Shown: positions 6,804-14,972, counted from the first letter of the stretch. The stretch is 20,700 nt of DNA from DAOTWP01 sp034435675 (GCA_034435675.1 DAOTWP010000283.1:1-20700), one strand, 5' to 3'. The notes: a model not told the origin generated them from the sequence alone. Made by a program: numbers and translations.

Positions 6804-7202
6804 TCACGGTGCGGGCGGGGCAGTTTCGCCGCACCATTTCCACTCACCATCTTCCTGCACCACGCGGTAGGTCACCAGCGGAATAATCACGTCCGAAGCG
6901 CTATCGCCGGTGCCATACACGGCGACGATCTGCCCGCTGCAGGTAACGCTGTCCGCGCCCGCGTTGGCGCTGCACTGCATCGCCTCAATGCGCGCATCGC
7001 TGACACTGGCGAAGGACTGCGCCTCACGTGGCAGGTCTGCCTCCATTTCGGTGCACAGCAGCGCGCTGATTGTCGCTTCGTCCCGGCTGACTTTCGCGGT
7101 CAGGTAGCGTTCAACCGTATCCGCCGGGTCGCCCGCGCTGGCGCAGGCGGCGAGCAGCAGCGGCACAAGCAGCAGGCACAGCAGCAGTAATTTGCGATTC
7201 AT
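6804..7202 (-). CDS. Predicted lipoprotein, small secreted domain of unknown function
   Basis: The 132-residue protein begins with a lipoprotein signal peptide: MNRK, a Leu-rich core, then the lipobox LAAC with Cys20 as the lipidated residue. ATG 7202 is chosen because it places the signal peptide correctly; longer in-frame starts up to 7448 lie inside the upstream gene. The mature part starts with a helix (DPADTVERYLTAKVSRDEATISALL) and ends in beta strands (IIPLVTYRVVQEDGEWKWCG). This is the general look of small NTF2-like or DUF4878-like extracytoplasmic domains, though I cannot confirm the family. Cysteines at CTEM, MQCS, TCSG and WCG could form disulfides outside the cell. It is the middle gene of a likely three-gene minus-strand unit with the SGNH hydrolase upstream and the microprotein downstream. 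Confidence 0.75.
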   Translation of the reverse strand: MNRKLLLLCLLLVPLLLAACASAGDPADTVERYLTAKVSRDEATISALLCTEMEADLPREAQSFASVSDARIEAMQCSANAGADSVTCSGQIVAVYGTGDSASDVIIPLVTYRVVQEDGEWKWCGETAPPAP

Positions 7203-7278
7203 GATTTCCGTATCCTGTTGATTTAAGCCCGTTTCAGTAACCATAACTCTGGCGGCGGTGCATCCCGTCAGGCAGCAG

Positions 7279-8421
7279 CTACGCCATGCCAAGCGTTTGC
7301 TGCAGCGCGTACAGCGTGCGCAGGACGAGCAGATTGTGCAGGCTGACGCCGTACCACGATTCGTGCCCGGTATCATATTTAATGAACGTGAAACCGCTGT
7401 TGAGCAGATGCACCTGATCGACATCCAGCCCGTAGGCGGGCAGCGCACGCGCCGCCGACCACAGGTTAATCAGTGGAACCTCGTACTGCTCCGCCAGCGC
7501 GACTAACTCGGTATTAAACGCCAGCGACTGCCAGTAGAAGCGCTCGTCAGGGTGCGTGCTGAACGTACACAGCACCGGGATGATGCCCAGCGCCAGCGTA
7601 TCCTGGACGATGCGTTCCATCTGCGTGTGGTAGCGTTCGGCGTCCATCGAGCGCACATCGTTTGGACCGAACATGATGACAGCGATGGCGGGATGCTTGA
7701 GGCGGTATTCACAGTACAGCGGCGCTTCGCCCGGCTGGCACTGCTCGCGGTCTGCCCAGGTGGGGTCAAACACCACCAGCGAACTCAGCCCGACGCGCGC
7801 GGCGACACTGCCGCCTGCCAGCGACGGACCAAAAGTCAGCAGCGTGGGTTCCAGATAACCATATGCCCCCAGCACGTAATCGTCCTGGCTCATGGTTTCC
7901 AGATAGTACGGATTGGCGCTGAGGCTGTCGCCCACTTTGGTGACAACCGTCGGCTGGTTTTGCAGCAGCCGCCCGCGCTCGTAGACTTCGACCATCGCCG
8001 GGCTGATGGCAGGAATCACGGGCACCGCATAGAGCCGCGCCAGCCGGTCATCATCCAGTCGGCTCAGATCGGCATCCGGCAGCGTGCTGTTGACAGGCAC
8101 AGTGCCAAAATCCAGCGCGGGCGACAGATTAAGGAAGCCGGTCATCACCCAGCCATCCAGCGCCGTGCGGCTGCCCTCTGGTCTGGCAACATGCAGCCAG
8201 TTGCCAATCGCATTGCGTTCGAGGATGCGCATCTGAACACCGGGATTGAGTTCCCCGATGATCTGGTACGTGTCGCCCGGACCGGTGCGCAGCGCGGCAG
8301 CGCGGTAGGCGCTGGTTTGCAGCGCGTCGGCGGTTGCCTGCGGTGTGGCGTTCTGTGCCGCGCTGACGCCGGGCAGCAGCAGGCACAACAGCAGCGCCAG
8401 CAGAAAGGATCGTATGTGCAT
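7279..8421 (-). CDS. Secreted SGNH/GDSL-family hydrolase with N-terminal SH3b domain
   Basis: The 380-residue protein begins with a signal peptide (residues 1-22, cleavage likely after VSAA). A bacterial SH3-like domain follows (about 40-97; AAALRTGPGDTYQIIGELNPG ... GWVMTGFL), of the type that binds cell-wall material. The catalytic region has SGNH block I KVGDSLS (Ser166), block III FGPNDV (Asn254 of GPND) and block V DVDQVHL (Asp335, His338), a complete Ser-Asp-His set. Such enzymes deacylate or cleave esters in polysaccharides, lipids or peptidoglycan; the substrate is unknown. It is exported and probably acts at the cell surface. ATG 8421 has no evident Shine-Dalgarno site, but the signal peptide makes the start convincing. 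It leads a minus-strand cluster with the lipoprotein 76 bp downstream. Confidence 0.87.
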   Translation of the reverse strand: MHIRSFLLALLLCLLLPGVSAAQNATPQATADALQTSAYRAAALRTGPGDTYQIIGELNPGVQMRILERNAIGNWLHVARPEGSRTALDGWVMTGFLNLSPALDFGTVPVNSTLPDADLSRLDDDRLARLYAVPVIPAISPAMVEVYERGRLLQNQPTVVTKVGDSLSANPYYLETMSQDDYVLGAYGYLEPTLLTFGPSLAGGSVAARVGLSSLVVFDPTWADREQCQPGEAPLYCEYRLKHPAIAVIMFGPNDVRSMDAERYHTQMERIVQDTLALGIIPVLCTFSTHPDERFYWQSLAFNTELVALAEQYEVPLINLWSAARALPAYGLDVDQVHLLNSGFTFIKYDTGHESWYGVSLHNLLVLRTLYALQQTLGMA

Positions 8422-8553
8422 AATGGCAGGTTTTATCTCATGTTTTGCGTTCAGAGCCGCCCCATGATAACCGAGAACCGGGCTGGCGATAAGGGGCGGG
8501 AGGGCAAGCGGGGGGCAGGCGTTGGGCTGTGTGGGTTAACGGCAGAATCTGTG

Positions 8554-8588
8554 TTGTTGCCTGATAAACAGGCAGGAACAGGCAACAA
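8554..8588. other. Perfect 10-bp inverted repeat with an internal competing arm
   Basis: TTGTTGCCTG (8554-8563) and CAGGCAACAA (8579-8588) are perfect complements around a 15-nt loop. The loop holds another CAGGCA (8569-8574), which can instead pair with TGCCTG (8558-8563) around a 5-nt ATAAA loop. Only one of the two hairpins can form at a time. In the minus-strand direction it lies about 130-165 nt upstream of the SGNH hydrolase start. Confidence 0.5.
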
Positions 8589-8806
8589 ACCGTAAACAGA
8601 CCTGAAATTAGCGTGTTTTCAACTGCGAAGTGTCCAAGAATCAGCAGTAGGCATAGACTGGCGCGTGAACTATGCGCAGCGCAGCATTGTTCGTGGCTAT
8701 CTCCCCGGCGAACACCCCCAGTTTAGCATATCTGCCCGCGTGGGGATTTCAGGGGATGTATGCGGAAATGGGACTAAAACGGGGAAGAATGCGCCCGGCA
8801 TTAAAA

Positions 8807-8876
8807 ACCACAGAGACACGGAGTACACAGCGGGACAGCTTTGAATGGTACTCTGTGCCCTTTGTGCCTCGGTGGT
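8807..8876. repeat. Dispersed-type imperfect long inverted repeat (CCACAGAGACACGGAG family)
   Basis: The left arm CCACAGAGACACGGAG continues to 8830. The right arm 8851-8875 reads as its imperfect reverse complement (about 17 of 23 positions match), around a 20-nt centre. I recognise the arm wording as a short repeat common in intergenic regions of many environmental bacteria, where it often gives spurious small-protein annotations. A related TTTGCACCCTTTGCGGCTTTGCGG stretch follows at 8886-8910. Other copies would be expected elsewhere in the genome; none is seen in this window. Confidence 0.65.
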
Positions 8877-8990
8877 AACAGTTGTTCTTTGCACCCTTTG
8901 CGGCTTTGCGGTTCGCTTTGCTGCTGCGGTGGGGCATTAGCCCTGAAATCCGAATACGATTCCCCGGACGGCTGCGCCCTGCCAACCTGT

Positions 8991-9018
8991 TTCGCCGCAC
9001 TCTTTCCCGCGCTATAAT
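8991..9018 (+). promoter_or_regulatory. Candidate sigma-70 promoter of the ABC importer operon
   Basis: A perfect TATAAT (9013-9018) lies in the context GCGCTATAATCC, with TTCGCC (8991-8996) 16 bp upstream as a weak -35. This nearly repeats the arrangement before the monooxygenase gene (TTCGCC, 17 bp, TATAAT). It would give a leader of about 100 nt before the ATPase start at 9125. Confidence 0.5.
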
Positions 9019-9124
9019 CCCCGTATTGTTCTTAAACACGGCTTAAAATGCCGCCTGTGCCAGCCGTTATGCCAGCGCGGCGCTGCATTCTCGATCCTGT
9101 CAGGCAAACTACAGCGAAAACCTT

Positions 9125-10702
9125 ATGACTGAATCCGTTAAAGCACCTGAAGACCTGATCGTCGCGCTGGAAGTGCGCGGGCTGACCAAGCGTTTCCCCG
9201 GCGTGCTGGCGAACGATCACATTGACCTGAAGCTGCACAAAGGCGAAATCCTGGGGCTGCTGGGGGAAAACGGCGCGGGCAAATCCACGCTGATGAACCT
9301 GATCTACGGGTTGTACAAACCCGATGAAGGCGACATTCTGGTGAACGGGCACAAGGTCGACATTCACGACCCCAACGACGCCATCGCCCTCGGCATCGGC
9401 ATGGTGCACCAGCATTTCCAGCTTGTGCCCGTGCTGACCGTCACCGAGAATATCATGCTGGGCAACGAAAGCACGCGCCTGTTCGGGTTTCTGGATCGCC
9501 GCACCGCCCGCAAGCGCATCCTCGACATTGCCGCGCAGTACGGGCTGGAGGTTGACCCCGACGCCCGCGTAGAAGACCTGCCGGTGGGTGTGCAGCAGCG
9601 CGTCGAGATCATCAAGGCGCTGTACCGCAAATGCGACATCCTCATTCTGGACGAACCCACCGCCGTGCTCACCCCGCAGGAAACCGAGGGTTTGTTCGAG
9701 ATCATGCGCACGCTCAAGGCGCGCGGCGTCAGCATCGTCTTTATCACGCACAAGCTTAAGGAAATTCTGGCAATCTGCGACTCGGTGACGGTGCTGCGCG
9801 GCGGCAAGGTTGCCGATCATGTAGACCCGCGCAAGACCACCCAGGAAATGCTGGCAAGCACGATGGTCGGGCGTGATGTGCATCTCACCGCCGAAAAACG
9901 CGCGGCACAGCCGGGGCAGCCCGTGCTGAGCATTCATGATCTGCAGGTACTCGATGATCGCCGCCTGCCCGCCGTGCGCAACCTCTCGCTGGAAATCCAT
10001 GCGGGCGAAATTCTGGGCATCGCCGGGGTGCAGGGCAACGGGCAGACCGAACTGGTCGAGGCAATCACCGGGCTGCGCCAGATCGCCAGTGGGCGCATCG
10101 TGCTTGCCGGACGGGACATCACCCACAAACGCCCGCGCCGCATCACCGAGGCAGGCGTTGGGCATGTGCCGGAAAATCGCCAGAAGAACGGTATGGTGCT
10201 GCCTTTCCCCGTGCGCGATAACACCCGCTTGCAGCAGTACTATCTGGGTCCATTCGCCTTTGGCATTCTGGTCAACGACCCGGCAATCGAACAGTATGCC
10301 GACCAGCTTGTGCGCCGCTTTGATGTACGCACGCCGAGCATTTTTGTCAACATTGGCGCGCTGTCCGGCGGCAACCAGCAGAAAGTGATCGTCGCCCGCG
10401 AGTTTTCGCGCCCCAACCGCCTGCTGATCGCCGCGCAGCCCACACGCGGGCTGGATGTGGGCAGCATTGAGTTCATCCACAGCCAGATTATCCGCATGCG
10501 TGACGAAGGTTGCGCCGTGCTGCTGGTCAGCACCGAACTGGACGAAATTCAGGCGCTTTCTGACCGGATTGCCGTCATGTATGCCGGCAGCGTCATTGAT
10601 GTCCTGCCGATTGCTGATTTCACCCGCGAACGTGTCGGGCTGCTGATGGCAGGCGTCAAACCCGCAGCGGCAGACACCACCACCAATGGAGCGAACGCAT
10701 GA
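9125..10702 (+). CDS. ABC transporter ATP-binding protein, double NBD (nucleoside-type importer, YufO/NupO-like)
   Basis: This 525-residue protein carries two nucleotide-binding domains. NBD1 has Walker A GENGAGKST (47-55), Q-loop Gln96, a divergent signature LPVGVQQR (152-159), Walker B DILILDEPT (171-179) and H-loop His209. NBD2 has a degenerate P-loop GVQGNGQTE (301-309, no Lys) and a good signature LSGGNQQK (413-420). Its Walker B LLIAAQP (433-439) lacks the usual Asp and Glu, and Thr470 stands where the H-loop His belongs. This active/inactive asymmetry is normal for the RbsA/YufO family. The length and the two RbsC-type permeases downstream indicate a BMP-dependent importer for nucleosides or related sugars. 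The stop overlaps the permease start (ATGA). The ATG at 9125 has only a weak ribosome site. Confidence 0.93.
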   Translation: MTESVKAPEDLIVALEVRGLTKRFPGVLANDHIDLKLHKGEILGLLGENGAGKSTLMNLIYGLYKPDEGDILVNGHKVDIHDPNDAIALGIGMVHQHFQLVPVLTVTENIMLGNESTRLFGFLDRRTARKRILDIAAQYGLEVDPDARVEDLPVGVQQRVEIIKALYRKCDILILDEPTAVLTPQETEGLFEIMRTLKARGVSIVFITHKLKEILAICDSVTVLRGGKVADHVDPRKTTQEMLASTMVGRDVHLTAEKRAAQPGQPVLSIHDLQVLDDRRLPAVRNLSLEIHAGEILGIAGVQGNGQTELVEAITGLRQIASGRIVLAGRDITHKRPRRITEAGVGHVPENRQKNGMVLPFPVRDNTRLQQYYLGPFAFGILVNDPAIEQYADQLVRRFDVRTPSIFVNIGALSGGNQQKVIVAREFSRPNRLLIAAQPTRGLDVGSIEFIHSQIIRMRDEGCAVLLVSTELDEIQALSDRIAVMYAGSVIDVLPIADFTRERVGLLMAGVKPAAADTTTNGANA

Positions 10703-13071
10703 GCGCAGCAAGTGCGACACCACAACTACAGGGACCCACCGCGCTGGCTCCGCTTGCCAGTGCGTGGCGGCGCATCTCGCCGGGGCTGGTGCCGGTCTTC
10801 GCCGTCATCACCGCCCTGCTGATCGGCATCCCCTTCGTGATTTTTACCAGCGGCAGGGGCAACATCAGCGAAGGGCTGAATATCGCCATTCAGGGCTACA
10901 ACGCCTTGCTGGAAGGCTCGCTGGGGATTGCCGTCAACCCGCTGGTTTCGACGGATGACCTCCAGCTTGCCCGCCAACTGGTTGCCGCTAATCCCGACCT
11001 CACGCCGGAAAACCTGCGCCCGCTGCAAATCGCCTCCGGGCAGATTGCCGTCCTGGGGGCGGATACCATCCGCCGTTATGACGAGGTGGTCACGCGCTAT
11101 ACCGTGCTGACGCCCACTGAATTTGTCGACCTGGGCATTGCCATTCCCGGCATCGCGGCAATCGGGGATGACCGCCTGCGGCAGATGAGTCCGCTGCTGG
11201 ACGAACTGCAAACGATCAACGTCGAGGCGATTGATACGCTGATCGGCGTATTCGAGGTACAGGTGCGCCCCAATGCACTGCCGCAGGCAAAAACCGGCGC
11301 GGTGATTCACGCGCTGGCGCTGCTGCCCACGCTGACCGACGACCAGTACGACGCGGTGGTTGCTGTGCTGCCCGCTGCCGCTGCCTTTAGCCCCAGCGAC
11401 CTCACCGATGTGATGCGCATTGTGGACGGCAGCAGCGTGGCACAGCTCCGGCGGCTGGCACGCCAGCTTGAAGCGCTTGACCGTGTCGGGCTGCGCTCCA
11501 CTGACGCCGACGCCAGCGACATCCATGCGATTGCGCTGCTCAGCGGCGCATCGCCGGACGGCAACATCCGCCGCAATTCGGACGGCACGGTGGCACAGCC
11601 GGGCACGGAACGGGTGCAGGAGCTGATTTTTGCCGTCAACCAGTTCGCCAGCGCGGGCATCACCGACCTGAAACGGATTGCTGAAGAACTCAATTTGCTG
11701 GGACGCCTGTATGAAGTCGGCGCGCTGACCGACCAGAATGTCGTGCAGGCGCTGGACGAGCAGCTTCCCGGCGTGCTGGCGAACAATCTGGTCATCCGCC
11801 GCCCCGGCAATCAGGCGCTGCGTTACGCGCCGGGCGTGACAGATGCTTTCGGCACGCTGCCTAACCCGACCACCGGCAGCACCGAACTGATCTATCTGCG
11901 GCTGGGCAGCAGCACACTGCTGTTCTTCCCCGGTCAACTGGAAGAAATGCTGGTCAAGTCCATTCCCTACATCATCGCCGGGCTGGCAGTGGCACTGGGC
12001 TTCAAGGCGGGGCTGTTCAACATCGGCGCGACAGGGCAGCTTTACGCGGGCGGTGTACTCGCCGTGTGGCTGGGCTTTTCGCCGCTGTTTACCGGGCTGC
12101 CCGGCTGGCTGCATGTCCCGCTGGTGGTCATCGGCGGCATCGTCGGCGGCGCGCTGTGGGGCATGATCCCCGGCATGCTTAAGGCGTACACCGGCGCGCA
12201 TGAAGTGATCAACACAATTATGCTCAACGCCGTTGCCGTGCTGCTTGCCGACTGGCTGATTAAATCCACTGACCCGCTGATCCTCAACGCGCAGGTGATC
12301 GGCGAAATCGCCAGCACGCAGGCGAGCGCCAGTGTCGCCCAGACTGCCCGCCTGCCCAAATTCGACCAGCTTTCGCCCGCCTGGTTCCTCATCGCCGGGG
12401 CAGTCATGCTGGCGCTGCTGCTGTGGACGCGGCGTAAGCATATCTTCACGGCACAGGGTTTCCAGCCGCGCCTGCTGGTGCGCCCGGTAGTCTACGGGCT
12501 GCTGGTGGCAGGGGGTGGTTTTGTGCTGGCGGCGCTGGCAGTCAACAGCATGCTGCATGTCGGGCTGGTGCTGATGCTCATCGCCGTCTGGTTTACCGGC
12601 TGGCTGCTGGATCGCACAACCATCGGCTTTGAACTGCGCACGGTGGGCACAAACCCGGACGCGGCACGCTACGCCGGCATGAACGTAAAGTGGAATGTCA
12701 TTCTGGCGATGACGCTCAGCGGCGCGCTGGCGGGGCTGGCAGGCATGATCGAAATCAGCGGCGTGCAGTACTTCATGACGCCCGACTTTTTCGGCGGCAT
12801 CGGCTTTGACGCTATCGCCGTTGCGCTGCTGGCACGCACCAACCCGCGCAACATGATCCCCGCCGGGCTGCTGTGGGGCGCGCTGCTCAGCGGGCGTGAC
12901 CTGATGCAGACACGCGCGGGCATCCCGATTGATCTTGTGCTGATCATTCAGGCGTTGATTATCATGTTTATCGCAGCGGACATCATCATCCGCTATCTGT
13001 GGCGCGTGCCCAAGCCGACCACCGAGGAACGTGAAGCGGCGCTGTTCAGCAAGGGCTGGGGCGGCGTATAG
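10699..13071 (+). CDS. ABC importer permease (YufP/NupP-like) with a ~350-residue extracytoplasmic insertion
   Basis: At 790 residues this is about twice the usual length of the family. A first membrane helix (about 31-51, VPVFAVITALLIGIPFVIF) is followed by a non-membrane region to about 405. The region is rich in short amphipathic helices (LTPENLRPLQIASG, LTPTEFVDLGIA, LTDDQYDAVVAVLP, FSPSDLTDVMRIV). The normal permease core begins near 410 with SIPYIIAGLAVALGFKAGLF NIGATGQ and continues to 770, including the ATPase-docking loop ELRTVGTNPDAARYAGMN (about 645-662). Two further hydrophobic segments (about 561-576 and 595-616) are inserted in the core before that loop. Family permeases form the transmembrane channel with the second permease and the ATPase. 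The start overlaps the ATPase stop. By topology the large insertion should lie outside the cell; its function is unknown. Confidence 0.88.
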   Translation: MSAASATPQLQGPTALAPLASAWRRISPGLVPVFAVITALLIGIPFVIFTSGRGNISEGLNIAIQGYNALLEGSLGIAVNPLVSTDDLQLARQLVAANPDLTPENLRPLQIASGQIAVLGADTIRRYDEVVTRYTVLTPTEFVDLGIAIPGIAAIGDDRLRQMSPLLDELQTINVEAIDTLIGVFEVQVRPNALPQAKTGAVIHALALLPTLTDDQYDAVVAVLPAAAAFSPSDLTDVMRIVDGSSVAQLRRLARQLEALDRVGLRSTDADASDIHAIALLSGASPDGNIRRNSDGTVAQPGTERVQELIFAVNQFASAGITDLKRIAEELNLLGRLYEVGALTDQNVVQALDEQLPGVLANNLVIRRPGNQALRYAPGVTDAFGTLPNPTTGSTELIYLRLGSSTLLFFPGQLEEMLVKSIPYIIAGLAVALGFKAGLFNIGATGQLYAGGVLAVWLGFSPLFTGLPGWLHVPLVVIGGIVGGALWGMIPGMLKAYTGAHEVINTIMLNAVAVLLADWLIKSTDPLILNAQVIGEIASTQASASVAQTARLPKFDQLSPAWFLIAGAVMLALLLWTRRKHIFTAQGFQPRLLVRPVVYGLLVAGGGFVLAALAVNSMLHVGLVLMLIAVWFTGWLLDRTTIGFELRTVGTNPDAARYAGMNVKWNVILAMTLSGALAGLAGMIEISGVQYFMTPDFFGGIGFDAIAVALLARTNPRNMIPAGLLWGALLSGRDLMQTRAGIPIDLVLIIQALIIMFIAADIIIRYLWRVPKPTTEEREAALFSKGWGGV

Positions 13072-13080
13072 GAGGCAAAT

Positions 13081-13656
13081 ATGTTGTTGACCCTACAACC
13101 GGAAACAACCGTCGAGGCATTTGACCAGTTCGTGCTGCTGCCGGAGAACGCCGATAGGCTCTTCGAGTACATCAATGGGGAGATCGTCGAAGTGCCTTCT
13201 AATCCTTGTGCATCGTATATCTCCGGGCGCTTCCTGCGCCACATTGGGGCTTTTGCCGATGAACACAAGCTGGGCTATACCACCGGCGAGGCGGGCGGCT
13301 ACATGGTTTCCGGCGAACGCTATGCGCCGGATGTCGCCTTCATCGCCAAAGCAAAACAGCCGCAGCTTGCCAGAGAAGGCTATAACCCCAACCCACCTGA
13401 TCTGGTGGTCGAGTTCGACTTCCCCTCGACCTACGAGTCGCAGGTGAACCTGCGCACAAAGGTAATCAACTACCTCGCTGCCGGGACGGTGGTCTGGCTG
13501 GCGCTGCCCGATGAACGGGTGGTCGAGGTTTACACGCCCGGTCAGCCTGTGCAGCGCTTTGGCGTGAACGGCGTGCTGGATGGCGGCAGTGTTTTGCCCG
13601 GTTTCAAACTGGCGGTCAAAGACATTTTCCCTGATGAGCAAGAGGCACAATCATGA
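13081..13656 (+). CDS. Uma2-family (DUF820) PD-(D/E)XK nuclease-like protein
   Basis: The 191-residue protein shows the Uma2 plan. The N-terminal RLFEYINGEIVEVPSNP segment is followed by YAPDVAFI (Asp84), PPDLVVEF (Glu111) and RTKVINYLAAGTVVWLALPD (Lys127), with a C-terminal VLPGFKLAVKDIF strand. These make a plausible intact PD-(D/E)XK metal site, though the usual VVEV-SPS is VVEFDFPS here. Uma2 proteins are abundant in Cyanobacteria and Chloroflexota, and their physiological role is unknown. The gene sits 9 bp after the first permease with a perfect AGGAGG ribosome site, and its stop overlaps the start of the second permease. It is thus embedded in the importer operon and translationally coupled to it. 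It may be a recent insertion that kept the reading arrangement, or a functional partner; the sequence cannot decide. Confidence 0.87.
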   Translation: MLLTLQPETTVEAFDQFVLLPENADRLFEYINGEIVEVPSNPCASYISGRFLRHIGAFADEHKLGYTTGEAGGYMVSGERYAPDVAFIAKAKQPQLAREGYNPNPPDLVVEFDFPSTYESQVNLRTKVINYLAAGTVVWLALPDERVVEVYTPGQPVQRFGVNGVLDGGSVLPGFKLAVKDIFPDEQEAQS

Positions 13657-14972
13657 CGGCGACGGCTCCTGCAATTTCCCCCACCCCCGGCGCGGACGAT
13701 GCGCCGCGTTTGACCTGGCGCGAACGGTTCAAGCTGACGCGCACCGGGGTGTTTTCAGTTGTGTTTCTGGTGCTGGGTCTGCTGATGGTGCTCAGCGCGC
13801 CGGGGTTTGACCCCGCCGCCACCTCAACCCTGACCATTGGCGGCACAGATGTCGCCGTGCCCGTAGCGACCCAGGCATATGCCATCATCATCGGACTGCT
13901 TTACGCGCTGACGGGCGCGTTCAGCCTGTTTGTGCCCGCCCGGCAGCCGGGAATGCAGCGCCTGCGCTTCAGCCTGCTGCTGCTCAATGGGCTGTTGATT
14001 TTCCCCACTGTGCTGATTCTGGTGGCAGTGGGCAAAAGCACCAACCTTGTGACAATGGCGTCCGAAACGCTGCGGCTGGCAACCCCGATTGTCATCGGCG
14101 CGCTGGCGGGCATCTGGTGCGAACGCGCGGGCGTGGTCAACATCGGCATCGAAGGCATGATGCTGACCGGCGCGTGCTTCGGCTTTGTGGCATTCACGCT
14201 GATCGCGCCGAGCATTGGCGACACGCAGCTCGCGCTGTTCATCGGTGTGGGCGTGGCGGTGCTCAGCGGCGGGCTGATGGCGGTGCTGCATGCGTGGTTA
14301 TGCATCACCTTCAAAACGGATCAGATTGTCAGCGGCACGGTGATCAACATTCTGGCGCTGGGGCTGACCAGCTTCACCCGGCGCGAGGTGCTGCTCAGCA
14401 CGCGCGCGGGCAACGAAACGCTGGCGGCAGTGCCCATCCCGATTCTGTCGGATATTCCGGTGATCGGTCCGCTGCTGTTCAACGGCAAGCCGATTTTTTA
14501 CGGCATGTTCGTGCTGCTGATCGTGACGCATATTGTGCTGTATTATACGCGCTGGGGACTGCGCACGCGCGCGGTGGGCGAAAACCCGCACGCGGCGGAT
14601 ACGCTGGGCATCAACGTGCTGCGCAACCGCTGGATCAATGTGCTGATCGGTGGCATGATTGCCGGGCTGGCGGGCGCGTGGCTGTCGATTGAGCAGACCG
14701 GCGTGTTTCTGGACAACATGACCGACGGGCGCGGCTTTATCGCGCTGGCAGCGATGATCTTTGGCAAATGGACGCCGATTGGCGCGTTTGGCGGCGGGGT
14801 GCTGTTTGGCTTCGCCTCCGCGCTGGACACACGCTTTCAGATTCTGGGTGTGGGCATTCCGCCGCAATTTGTGCAGATGACGCCGTATGTGGTGACGATG
14901 ATCGTGCTGGCGGGCTTGGTCGGGCGCGCTGTTGCCCCCAAAGCGGACGGTCAGCCCTTCACCAAGGAGTGA
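13653..14972 (+). CDS. ABC importer permease, second subunit (YufQ/NupQ-like)
   Basis: The 439-residue polytopic protein has a core from about residue 131 that matches the RbsC/YufQ permease family: LRLATPIVIGALAGIWCERA, GVVNIGIEGMMLTGA, TRAVGENPHAADTLGINVLR (the ATPase-docking loop) and FGKWTPIGAFGGGVLFG. The N-terminal 130 residues form an extension. A Pro/Ala-rich cytoplasmic start and RERFKLTRTG precede three extra membrane segments (about 33-50, 72-93 and 104-126). Typical family members are near 300-320 residues and lack these. The ATG overlaps the Uma2 stop (ATGA), with AGAGG upstream. With the larger permease and the double ATPase it should form the membrane part of a nucleoside-type importer. 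The binding protein is not encoded here. Two hairpin repeats follow and may end the transcript. Confidence 0.92.
   Translation: MTATAPAISPTPGADDAPRLTWRERFKLTRTGVFSVVFLVLGLLMVLSAPGFDPAATSTLTIGGTDVAVPVATQAYAIIIGLLYALTGAFSLFVPARQPGMQRLRFSLLLLNGLLIFPTVLILVAVGKSTNLVTMASETLRLATPIVIGALAGIWCERAGVVNIGIEGMMLTGACFGFVAFTLIAPSIGDTQLALFIGVGVAVLSGGLMAVLHAWLCITFKTDQIVSGTVINILALGLTSFTRREVLLSTRAGNETLAAVPIPILSDIPVIGPLLFNGKPIFYGMFVLLIVTHIVLYYTRWGLRTRAVGENPHAADTLGINVLRNRWINVLIGGMIAGLAGAWLSIEQTGVFLDNMTDGRGFIALAAMIFGKWTPIGAFGGGVLFGFASALDTRFQILGVGIPPQFVQMTPYVVTMIVLAGLVGRAVAPKADGQPFTKE

Larger units (their letters stand above)
8422..9124. other. 703-bp intergenic region between divergent SGNH hydrolase and ABC operon
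   Basis: No convincing gene was found. Short open frames here (for example minus-strand 8697-8894) are explained by a dispersed inverted repeat. The region contains a pair of mutually exclusive hairpins (8554-8588), a degenerate long inverted repeat (8807-8876) followed by a second CTTTGCG-rich segment (8886-8920), and the ABC operon promoter (8991-9018). The 103 bp between that -10 box and the ABC start codon show no recognisable riboswitch. Confidence 0.6.

Noticed and set aside
8697..8894. Small minus-strand frame (TTVTTEAQRAQ-type product)
   Set aside because: Produced by the dispersed inverted repeat, a familiar source of spurious small proteins.
9032..10723. 563-codon minus-strand open frame opposite the ABC ATPase
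   Set aside because: The opposite strand encodes an unmistakable ATPase with all motifs. The antisense product is rich in His/Gln/Ala without domains, as expected from GC-biased third positions.
10726..12558. 610-codon minus-strand open frame opposite the permease
   Set aside because: Shadow of the permease gene. Its predicted protein is Gln/Arg/His-rich with no recognisable domain; the plus-strand permease core is conserved. I relied on the plus strand also for the inserted region because the frame is continuous and starts with ATGA coupling.
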